This document shows positions 57,048-64,000 of a stretch of DNA of 64,000 nucleotides, one piece after another. Every line of letters begins with the position of its first letter. The first letter of the stretch is position 1. Below the pieces are notes generated by a model. It saw only the letters and a list, made by a program, of their open reading frames with translations. It searched no databases and was not told where the DNA came from. Source of the DNA: Mesorhizobium sp. M1D.F.Ca.ET.043.01.1.1 (GTDB taxonomy: Bacteria; Pseudomonadota; Alphaproteobacteria; Rhizobiales; Rhizobiaceae); the NCBI RefSeq assembly GCF_003952385.1, contig NZ_CP034444.1, positions 6,399,001 to 6,463,000 on the forward strand, read 5' to 3'. The translations under genes and the position numbers were made by a program.

Positions 57048-58871
57048 ATGTGCGGTATCGTTGGAATCGTCGGCCATTCGCAGGTCGCGCCGCTCATCGT
57101 CGACGCGCTGAAGCGGCTCGAATATCGCGGCTATGACTCGGCAGGCGTCGCCACCATCGAGAATGGAACGCTCGGCCGCCGCCGCGCCGAAGGCAAGCTG
57201 ATCAACCTCGAGCGGCGCCTGAAGGAAGATCCGCTCGACGGCACGATCGGTATCGGCCACACGCGATGGGCCACCCATGGCGTGCCGAACGAGACCAACG
57301 CGCATCCGCATTTTTCAGACGGCGTCGCCATCGTCCACAACGGCATCATCGAGAATTTCGCCGAGCTGCGCGACGAGCTTGTCCGCGACGGCTACACCTT
57401 CTCCTCGCAGACCGACACCGAGGTCGTCGCCCATCTGGTGGCGCGGGAACTCGCCAAGGGGCTGAAGCCGGTGGAGGCCGCGCACCAGGCGCTCAAGCGG
57501 CTCTCGGGCGCTTTCGCGCTGGCAATCATGTTCAAGGGCGACGAGGACCTGATCGTCGGCGCCCGCAACGGCCCGCCATTGGCCGTCGGCCATGGCGACG
57601 GCGAAATGTTCCTGGGCTCGGACGCGATTGCGCTGGCTCCCTTCACCAATTCCATCACCTATCTCGAGGACGGCGACTGGGCGGTGGTTCGTCGCGAAAG
57701 CGTGACCATCTACGACATCGATGGCAACAAGGTCGACCGCAAGCGGCAGCAGTCGCTGTCGACCAGCTTCATGGTCGACAAGGGCAATCGCCGGCACTTC
57801 ATGGAAAAGGAAATCCATGAGCAGCCCGAGGTGATCTCGCACACGCTGGCGCATTATGTCGATTTCGTCGCCGGCGTGTCGAAGCCGCTGGAGCTGCCCT
57901 TCGACTTCGCCAAGATCGGCCGGCTGGCGCTCTCGGCCTGCGGCACCGCCTATCTCGCCGGGCTGATCAGCAAATACTGGTTCGAGCGCTATGCGCGGCT
58001 GCCGGTCGACATCGATGTCGCCTCGGAATTCCGGTATCGCGAGATGCCGTTGTCGGCGAACGACGCGGCCTTCTTCATCTCGCAGTCGGGCGAGACCGCC
58101 GACACGCTGGCCTCGCTGCGCTACTGCCGCCAGGCCGGCATGAAGATCGGCGCCGTCGTCAATGTGCGGGAATCGACCATGGCGCGCGAATCCGACGTCG
58201 TGCTGCCGACGCTTGCCGGGCCGGAAATCGGCGTCGCCTCGACCAAAGCCTTCACCTGCCAGCTGTCCGTGCTGGCTTCGCTCGCGGTGCGTGCAGGCGT
58301 TGCGCGCGGCACGATCTCGCGCGACGAGGAGAAGCGGCTGGTGCGCGAGCTCTCCGAGGCGCCGCGCTTCGCCACACAGGTGCTGAAGCTCGACGAGCAT
58401 ATCGAACGCATCTCGCGCGAGCTCTCCCGCTACAAGGACGTGCTTTATCTCGGCCGCGACACCAATTTCCCTTTGGCCATGGAAGGGGCGCTGAAGCTGA
58501 AGGAAATCTCCTACATTCATGCCGAGGGCTATGCCGGCGGCGAGCTGAAGCATGGGCCGATCGCGCTGATCGACGAGAACATGCCGGTGATCGTCATCGC
58601 GCCGCATGACCGCATCTTCGAAAAGACGGTGTCGAACATGCAGGAAGTGGCGGCGCGCGGCGGCAAGATCATCCTGATCACCGACGCCAAGGGCGCAGCG
58701 CAGGCGGGCATCAAGACGATGGAGACGATCATCCTGCCCGAAGTGCCGGAGATCATTTCGCCCATCATCTACGCGCTGCCGATCCAGATGCTCGCCTATT
58801 TCACCGCCGTGTTCATGGGCACCGACGTCGACCAGCCGCGCAATCTGGCGAAATCGGTGACGGTGGAATAG
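57048..58871 (+). CDS. glmS: Glutamine-fructose-6-phosphate aminotransferase
   Basis: GlmS makes glucosamine-6-phosphate from fructose-6-phosphate and glutamine. The 607-residue protein has the class II amidotransferase nucleophile Cys2 (MCGIVGIVGH), two SIS sugar-isomerase domains (SACGTAYLAGL, SQSGETADTL, GRDTNFPLAMEGALKLKEIS) and the conserved C-terminus QPRNLAKSVTVE. The start is unambiguous because Cys must follow Met. Confidence 0.98.
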   Translation: MCGIVGIVGHSQVAPLIVDALKRLEYRGYDSAGVATIENGTLGRRRAEGKLINLERRLKEDPLDGTIGIGHTRWATHGVPNETNAHPHFSDGVAIVHNGIIENFAELRDELVRDGYTFSSQTDTEVVAHLVARELAKGLKPVEAAHQALKRLSGAFALAIMFKGDEDLIVGARNGPPLAVGHGDGEMFLGSDAIALAPFTNSITYLEDGDWAVVRRESVTIYDIDGNKVDRKRQQSLSTSFMVDKGNRRHFMEKEIHEQPEVISHTLAHYVDFVAGVSKPLELPFDFAKIGRLALSACGTAYLAGLISKYWFERYARLPVDIDVASEFRYREMPLSANDAAFFISQSGETADTLASLRYCRQAGMKIGAVVNVRESTMARESDVVLPTLAGPEIGVASTKAFTCQLSVLASLAVRAGVARGTISRDEEKRLVRELSEAPRFATQVLKLDEHIERISRELSRYKDVLYLGRDTNFPLAMEGALKLKEISYIHAEGYAGGELKHGPIALIDENMPVIVIAPHDRIFEKTVSNMQEVAARGGKIILITDAKGAAQAGIKTMETIILPEVPEIISPIIYALPIQMLAYFTAVFMGTDVDQPRNLAKSVTVE

Positions 58872-58933
58872 CACCGTCACAGCTTGCTTCGTGCACAGTA
58901 GTTCGAAGTACAGCTGCCGATGGTCCCTTCTTT

Positions 58934-58996
58934 CGTCATCCACGGGCGGAGCAGGAGCGAAGCTCCTGCGCAGACCCGAGGATCCATTCCGTGACG
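58934..58996. repeat. Palindromic repeat CGTCATCCACGGGCGG ... CCGTGACG after glmS
   Basis: A 63-base element with complementary ends (CGTCA/TGACG) and centre AGGAGC-GAA-GCTCCT, flanked by CAGACCCGAGGATCCATTCC, resembles the very common rhizobial repeat that contains GACCCgAGAATCCATTCCGTGAC. It is 62 bases after the glmS stop. Confidence 0.6.
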
Positions 58997-59029
58997 TTTG
59001 AGTGGATCAAAGCAGCGCAGAATTAGGCG

Positions 59030-59110
59030 CTACCACCCGGTACCGCGGAAAAGCTCGAACCACTCGGGATTGGCTTTCTCGATCAGTTCGATTTTCCATC
59101 GGCGCGGCCT
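59030..59110 (-). pseudogene. C-terminal remnant of a GIY-YIG nuclease-family gene
   Basis: Reading minus from about 59110 to the TAG at 59030-59032 gives RRWKIELIEKANPEWFELF, the characteristic end of GIY-YIG endonuclease-family proteins (family pattern RAWKIxLIExxNPEW). The N-terminal GIY-YIG domain is missing; upstream of 59110 the frame has no match to it. The sequence appears to be a degraded copy left after a deletion. An adjacent plus-strand stretch (59104-59184) encodes ELETEARKIAAELEKIVPM and may be another fragment. Confidence 0.6.
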
Positions 59111-59267
59111 ACGAACTCGAGACCGAGGCGCGAAAGATCGCGGCGGAACTCGAGAAGATCGTGCCAATGGATGCCGCGGCTTAGCCGGCGCCTTTAAAAA
59201 CTTCGCTGTTCCAAACCGGCTCGCGCTTCACTAATCTCGGCGTTGCAACCTGCGCCGCGGTGAACCC

Positions 59268-60023
59268 ATGTCCGACGCCCTGAAGACCTCTGGCATGACC
59301 CGGCTCAGGAACTATTTCCTGACCGGTTTCATCGTCTGCGCGCCGCTGGCGATCACCGCCTATATCGCCTGGTCGCTGATCGGCTGGGTCGATTCCTGGG
59401 TGAAGCCCTACATTCCGGCACGCTACAATCCCGATACCTATCTGCCGTTTCCCGTCCCCGGCTTCGGCCTGATCGTGGCGCTGGTGTTGATCACGCTGAT
59501 CGGCTTCCTGACGGCAAACATCGTCGGCCGCGCCATCGTCAATTTCGGCGAGCGACTGCTCGGGCGCATGCCGCTGGTGCGCGGCATCTATGGCTCGCTG
59601 AAGCAGATCTTCGAGACGGTGCTTTCGAACAAGGGCGACATGTTCCGCCAGGTCGGTCTGGTCGAGTATCCGCGAAAAGGGGTCTGGTCGCTGGTCTTCG
59701 TCGCCAGCGAAAAGGAAACCGAGATCAACCAGAAACTCGACCAGGAAGGCGATCCGCTCATCGCGGTGTTCATGCCCTGCACGCCGAACCCGACCACCGG
59801 CTTCCTGATGTATGTGCATAAATCCGAGATCGTGCTGCTCGACATGAGCATCGAGGACGGCGCCAAGCTGATCGTTTCAGCCGGCATGGTGGCGCCGGAG
59901 GTCAAGGCGAAGCTGGTGACGCTGAATGGCGAGCCCATCGAGGGGGCGCTCGCCAATCCGGCGATTGGCGCAGCTCAGCCGGCGCGCAGCAGCCGCACCG
60001 CCTCGTCGCGCCCGAACAGGTAG
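59268..60023 (+). CDS. DUF502 family membrane protein
   Basis: The 251-residue protein has two membrane segments (about 14-38 and 66-90), the linking region with YIPARYNPDTYLP and a C-terminal domain with YGSLKQIFETVL, FPVPGFG and PCTPNPTTGFLMYV, the DUF502 signature. The function is unknown. The final 50 codons overlap the 3' end of recG on the other strand by 49 bases (convergent). Confidence 0.9.
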   Translation: MSDALKTSGMTRLRNYFLTGFIVCAPLAITAYIAWSLIGWVDSWVKPYIPARYNPDTYLPFPVPGFGLIVALVLITLIGFLTANIVGRAIVNFGERLLGRMPLVRGIYGSLKQIFETVLSNKGDMFRQVGLVEYPRKGVWSLVFVASEKETEINQKLDQEGDPLIAVFMPCTPNPTTGFLMYVHKSEIVLLDMSIEDGAKLIVSAGMVAPEVKAKLVTLNGEPIEGALANPAIGAAQPARSSRTASSRPNR

Positions 60024-62083
60024 AGCAACAGCCGAAGCGCCTCGCCGCGCCCGGACTGCAGTTCCGGATCGCGCGACAGGATCAGCCGCGCGTCGTCGCG
60101 CGCGGCTTCGAGCAGGTCGGCGTGGAATTCGATGCGCGCCACCTGGAAGCCCGGCGTGCCGGACTGGCGGGTGCCGAGCAACTCGCCTTCGCCGCGCAGC
60201 TTCAGGTCCTCCTCGGCGATGCGGAAGCCGTCCTCGGTCTCCCGCATTACCGAAAGCCGACGCTTTGCCGTCTCGCCGAGCGGGTCCTTGTAGAGCAGCA
60301 CGCAGGAGGAGGGCCGATCGCCGCGCCCGACCCGGCCGCGCAACTGATGCAGTTGCGCGAGGCCGAAGCGCTCGGCATGCTCGATGACCATGATCGTCGC
60401 GTCCGGAACGTCGACGCCGACCTCGATGACGGTGGTCGCGATCAATATACGCGTCTCGCCCTGCTTGAAGGCGCGCATCGCCTCGTCCTTCTCGGCGCCC
60501 TTCATCCTTCCATGCACGAGGCCGATCCGGTCGCCGAACAGCGGTTTCAGCGAAGCGAAGCGATCCTCCGCCGACATCAGCTTGATCTCTTCGGATTCCT
60601 CGACCAGGGGGCAGATCCAGTAGATCTTCTGACCCTCGGCGACGGCGTCGTGCATGCGCCCCACCAGTTCGTCCAGCCGCTCCAGCGGCAAGGTCACGGT
60701 GCGGATCGGCTGCCGGCCGGCCGGCTTCTCGGTGAGCTTCGAGACGTCCATGTCGCCGAAGGCGGTCAGCACCAGCGTGCGCGGGATCGGGGTTGCCGTC
60801 ATCACCAGCATGTCGGGCGCATCGCCCTTGGCGGTGATCGCCAGCCGCTGGTGCACGCCGAAGCGGTGCTGCTCGTCGACAACGGCGAGAACCAGATCAT
60901 GAAACGCCACCGTTTCCTGGAACAGGGCGTGCGTGCCGACGACGATGTCGATCACGCCGCCGGCAAGCCCTTCCAGCGTCTCGGTGCGCTCGCGGCCTTT
61001 CTCACGGCCGGTGAGGATGGCGACGCGCAGCCCGGCTTTTTCCGCCAGCGGGGCGATGGTCGCCAGATGCTGCCGCGCCAGGATTTCTGTCGGCGCCATC
61101 AGCGCCGCCTGGCCGCCGGCCTCGACGGCGCGGCCCATGGCGAGCAGCGCCACTACCGTCTTGCCGGAGCCGACATCGCCCTGCAGCAGGCGCAGCATGC
61201 GCTCGGGATCGGCCAGATCGGCATTGATCTCGCCGAGCGCGAATTCCTGGCTAGGGGTGAGCTTGTAGGGCAGGGCTGCGCGCAGCTTCTCGACGATGCG
61301 GCCGTCGCCGACAAGCGGTCGGCCCGACAGGCGGCGAATTCTGGCCCGCACCAGCGCCAGCGACACCTGTCCGGCCAGGAACTCGTCGTAAGCCAGGCGT
61401 CGCCATGCCGCCCCTTCGACGGCGACGTCGATCGGGTCCTTCGGGTTGTGGATGCGAATGAGCGCATCGCCGAAGGCGGGAAAAGTGTGGCGGCGCTTGA
61501 AGGCGTCGTCCTGCCATTCCGGCAGGTCCGGCAGGCGGCCGAGCCCCTGCCCGATGGCGCGGCGAAGCACCTTGGCCGACAGGCCGGCGGTGAGCGGATA
61601 GACTGGCTCGACCAGCGGCAGGCCCTCGGCCTCGTCGATCGGCGCGATATGGTCGGGATGGACCATGGTCGGGCGGCCGTTGAACCACTCCATGCGCCCG
61701 GAGATCACGACGCGCTCGCCTTCCGGCAGCATCTTCTGCAGGTAGGCGGCATGGGCGTGGAAGAAGGTCAGCGCGATCTCGCCGGTGTCGTCATGGGCGT
61801 AGACGCGGTAGGGCACCGACCTGTTGCCGCGCGGCGGCGGCTGATGGCGGTCAACCCGCACTTCAAGCGTGACAATCTGGCCTTCGGCCGAGAGCGCGAT
61901 GCCCGGCCGGCTGCGGCGATCGATCACCGTGTTGGGCAGCACGAACAGAAGGTCGGCCGCGCGCGCAGGGCGGTCGCCGAGATCGGCGGGCACGACCCGT
62001 TCGATCAGCAGGCCAACCTTCGGGCCGACGCCGGCAAGCGAGGTGATCGGAACGAACAACGGATCGAGGATGGAAGGACGCAT
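59975..62083 (-). CDS. recG: ATP-dependent DNA helicase RecG
   Basis: RecG reverses stalled replication forks and migrates branched DNA. The 702-residue protein has an N-terminal OB/wedge domain, Walker A GDVGSGKTVVAL, DEQH box (VVDEQHRFGVHQR), motif III (MTATPIPRTL) and the C-terminal TRG-like region (LRGEGELLGTRQSGTPGF). The length is typical. Its 3' end overlaps DUF502 by 49 bases; it is divergent from sdhE. Confidence 0.97.
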   Translation of the reverse strand: MRPSILDPLFVPITSLAGVGPKVGLLIERVVPADLGDRPARAADLLFVLPNTVIDRRSRPGIALSAEGQIVTLEVRVDRHQPPPRGNRSVPYRVYAHDDTGEIALTFFHAHAAYLQKMLPEGERVVISGRMEWFNGRPTMVHPDHIAPIDEAEGLPLVEPVYPLTAGLSAKVLRRAIGQGLGRLPDLPEWQDDAFKRRHTFPAFGDALIRIHNPKDPIDVAVEGAAWRRLAYDEFLAGQVSLALVRARIRRLSGRPLVGDGRIVEKLRAALPYKLTPSQEFALGEINADLADPERMLRLLQGDVGSGKTVVALLAMGRAVEAGGQAALMAPTEILARQHLATIAPLAEKAGLRVAILTGREKGRERTETLEGLAGGVIDIVVGTHALFQETVAFHDLVLAVVDEQHRFGVHQRLAITAKGDAPDMLVMTATPIPRTLVLTAFGDMDVSKLTEKPAGRQPIRTVTLPLERLDELVGRMHDAVAEGQKIYWICPLVEESEEIKLMSAEDRFASLKPLFGDRIGLVHGRMKGAEKDEAMRAFKQGETRILIATTVIEVGVDVPDATIMVIEHAERFGLAQLHQLRGRVGRGDRPSSCVLLYKDPLGETAKRRLSVMRETEDGFRIAEEDLKLRGEGELLGTRQSGTPGFQVARIEFHADLLEAARDDARLILSRDPELQSGRGEALRLLLYLFGRDEAVRLLRAG

Positions 62084-62174
62084 CGTGTCAGCTTATGTCG
62101 CGACGGCCGCAGCGCAAGGCTGACACCGTCCTCTATCCACGCTATATGCGCCGCTTCAACTGGGATGCGGCGCG

Positions 62175-62462
62175 ATGACCGGAACACAGCGATCAAGCGA
62201 GGGGCTCGACGCCCGGCGGCGCAAGCTTTTGTTCCGCTCCTGGCATCGCGGCATGCGCGAGATGGACCTGATCCTCGGCACCTTCGCCGATGCCGAGATC
62301 GGCGCCTTGACCGGCGACGAAATCGACCAATATGAAAAGCTCCTCGAAATTCCCGATACCGAATTCCTGCCGATGATCACCGGCGAACGCCCGGTTCCGT
62401 CCGATATCGATTGCGCGGTGCTGCAAAAAATCCTGGCGTCGCGCCGGACCATGACATTTTGA
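62175..62462 (+). CDS. sdhE: Succinate dehydrogenase flavinylation factor SdhE
   Basis: SdhE helps attach FAD to the succinate dehydrogenase flavoprotein. The 95-residue protein contains the conserved RSWHRGMREMDLILG motif (RG..EMD) and helices including FADAEIGALTGDEIDQYEKL. It sits between recG and mfd, a common arrangement in Rhizobiales. Confidence 0.93.
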   Translation: MTGTQRSSEGLDARRRKLLFRSWHRGMREMDLILGTFADAEIGALTGDEIDQYEKLLEIPDTEFLPMITGERPVPSDIDCAVLQKILASRRTMTF

Positions 62463-62469
62463 AAAAAGC

Positions 62470-64000
62470 ATGAGCCTCATTCCTTCAATCGGCCTGCCCA
62501 AGGGCCGCGCCGGCCAGTTCATCGTCGACGGCGTCGCAGACGGCTACGAAGCCTTCGCGCTGGTCGAGACGGCGCACGAGATCGCACCCGACAAGCCGGT
62601 GCTGTTCGTCGCGCGTGACGGCCAGCGGCTGCCGGCGATCATCGATGCGCTCGCCTTTGCCGCCCCCGGCTTGCCGGTGCTGGAACTGCCTGCCTGGGAT
62701 TGCCTGCCCTACGATCGTGTGTCGCCTGGCGCGGACGCCGCCGCGCGGCGGCTCGACTCCCTTTCCGCCATCATTGCGCTGGCGAAGAAGCCGCATCGCG
62801 CCGTGATCCTCACCACCGCCAATGCGCTCCTGCAGCGCATTCCGCCGGCCGGGCTGATCGAGGCGCAGACCTTCCATGCCAAGCCCGGCAACCAGATCGA
62901 CATGAACGTGCTGATCGCACGGCTGGAGACTTCCGGTTTCGAGCGCGTGCCGACGGTGCGCGATGTCGGCGAGTTCGCGGTGCGCGGCGGCATCCTCGAT
63001 CTGTTCGCGCCCGGCTGGAGCGAGGCGCTGAGGCTCGACTTTTTCGGCGACACGCTGGAATCGATCCGTGTCTTCGACGTGGCCACGCAGCGCACCACCG
63101 GGCAGCGCAAGTCGATGGCGCTGCAGGCGATGAGCGAGGTGGCGCTGACGCCGGAGACGATCAGCCGCTTCCGCCGCTCCTATATCGAGGCGTTTGGCGC
63201 GCCGTCGCGCGACGACGCGCTCTATGCGGCGGTGAGCGAAGGCCGGCGCTTTGCCGGCATGGAGCACTGGCTGCCGTTCTTCTACGAGCGGCTGGAGACG
63301 GTGTTCGACTATCTGCCGGATGCGCCTGTCGTCTTCGACCATCTGGCGCATGAGGCGCTGGCCGAGCGCCATACGCTGATCCTCGATCACTATGAGGCGC
63401 GCCGCAAGCAGGCCGACGCCGCGCTGAAGGATGCGGTGCCCTATAAGCCGGTGGCACCGGACCTGCTCTATCTCTCGCCGGAGAACCTCCGCGCCTCGCT
63501 CGGGCCGCGCGAGGATATCGATTTCACCGTCTTCGATGCGCCCGATGTCGGCGGCAAACGAGTGTTCCATGCGGGTTCGCGGCAAGGCCGCAGCTTCGCC
63601 GAAGAGCGCGCCGATCCCAACATCAATGTCTTCGATGTCGTGGTGAAGCATATTGCCGACGAACGCGCCGCGCGCCGCCGCGTCATCGTCGCCGGCTGGA
63701 CCGAAGGCTCGCTCGACCGCCTCGGCCAGATCCTCGCCGAACACCATCTCGGCAACCTCAAGCCCGTCGCCACCCTTGCCGAGGTCGAAAAGCTGGAGCC
63801 GGGGCAGGCCGGCTTCGCCGTGCTGCCGCTCGAATCCGGCTTCGAAACCGACGACATGGTCGTCGTCGCCGAGCAGGACATTCTCGGCGACAGGTTGATC
63901 CGGCGTTCGAAGCGCAAGAAGAAGGCTTCCGATTTCATCGCCGAAGCGTCGTCTCTGTCTTCCGGCGACATCGTCGTCCACGCCGATCACGGCATCGGCC
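62470..64000 (+). CDS. mfd: Transcription-repair coupling factor, 5' part
   Basis: Mfd removes stalled RNA polymerase and recruits UvrA. The first 510 codons are present: the UvrB-like region (LELPAWDCLPYDRVSPGAD, VRGGILDLFAPG), the linking domains and the start of the RNA polymerase-interaction domain (GDIVVHADHGIG) at the window edge. The helicase motor and autoinhibitory domain lie outside the window. The ATG follows the sdhE stop by seven bases. This gene has no stop within the window. Confidence 0.96.
   Translation, partial: MSLIPSIGLPKGRAGQFIVDGVADGYEAFALVETAHEIAPDKPVLFVARDGQRLPAIIDALAFAAPGLPVLELPAWDCLPYDRVSPGADAAARRLDSLSAIIALAKKPHRAVILTTANALLQRIPPAGLIEAQTFHAKPGNQIDMNVLIARLETSGFERVPTVRDVGEFAVRGGILDLFAPGWSEALRLDFFGDTLESIRVFDVATQRTTGQRKSMALQAMSEVALTPETISRFRRSYIEAFGAPSRDDALYAAVSEGRRFAGMEHWLPFFYERLETVFDYLPDAPVVFDHLAHEALAERHTLILDHYEARRKQADAALKDAVPYKPVAPDLLYLSPENLRASLGPREDIDFTVFDAPDVGGKRVFHAGSRQGRSFAEERADPNINVFDVVVKHIADERAARRRVIVAGWTEGSLDRLGQILAEHHLGNLKPVATLAEVEKLEPGQAGFAVLPLESGFETDDMVVVAEQDILGDRLIRRSKRKKKASDFIAEASSLSSGDIVVHADHGIG

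Noticed and set aside
60122..62335. 737-residue plus-strand frame opposite recG.
   Set aside because: Shadow of recG; it also overlaps sdhE and has no motif.

Overview
The window looks like core chromosome of a high-GC alphaproteobacterium of the order Rhizobiales, most likely Mesorhizobium or a close Phyllobacteriaceae relative. This rests on the DivK/PleD pair, the tandem glycine riboswitch in front of gcvT-gcvH-gcvP, a DinB with a rhizobial-type N-terminal zinc finger, the neighbour sets topA-rnr-DUF983-NUDIX, glmU/glmS and recG/sdhE/mfd, and palindromic intergenic repeats of a kind common in Mesorhizobium. The genus is an inference from remembered protein and repeat patterns; no database search was run.

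Layout. 0-2.1 kb: parE on the minus strand. 2.3-10.5 kb: a Tad (Flp pilus) export locus, cpaB-cpaC-small lipoprotein-cpaE-cpaF-tadB-tadC, then a repeat-filled gap and tadD, but no pilin, prepilin peptidase or pseudopilin gene. 10.9-12.1 kb: a membrane diguanylate cyclase. 12.1-16.6 kb: the glycine cleavage operon under a tandem glycine riboswitch. 16.9-22.0 kb: an uncharacterised repeat-containing protein, a GNAT, a Tat-exported molybdopterin oxidoreductase with its cytochrome b561, a DUF1345 protein, a UPF0178 protein and an unknown membrane protein. 22.1-24.1 kb: glutathione-dependent formaldehyde oxidation (class III alcohol dehydrogenase, an unknown 90-residue protein, Gfa). 24.4-30.0 kb: a biotin-dependent acyl-CoA carboxylase alpha subunit and dnaE.

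30.4-35.6 kb: a five-gene glycan module (two GT2 enzymes, GtrA-like protein, methyltransferase, GT-C-like membrane glycosyltransferase), bracketed by opposite-facing copies of a dispersed palindromic repeat. 35.8-42.1 kb: transporter, two exported unknown proteins, dinB, GNAT, HAD-like and DUF3572 genes. 42.3-44.1 kb: divK-pleD. 44.3-53.3 kb: a leftward series with rpmG, a SnoaL-like pseudogene broken by one amber codon, a YqfO-like stand-alone domain, MFS, NUDIX, DUF983, rnr and topA. 53.6-64 kb: a small secreted repeat protein, ccdA, glmU, a small unknown gene, glmS, DUF502, recG, sdhE and the first part of mfd, cut by the window edge.

Most genes are housekeeping. The least explained material is in gaps between genes: REP-like palindromes with a compensatory base change, four copies of a long palindromic repeat, a decayed tRNA-Lys-like sequence, and a GIY-YIG C-terminal remnant. 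The best candidates for poorly described biology are the glycan module, the 334-residue internally repeated protein, the Tad locus whose CpaE lacks both Walker A lysines, and the molybdoenzyme/cytochrome pair. I saw no CRISPR array, complete insertion sequence, prophage or rRNA.
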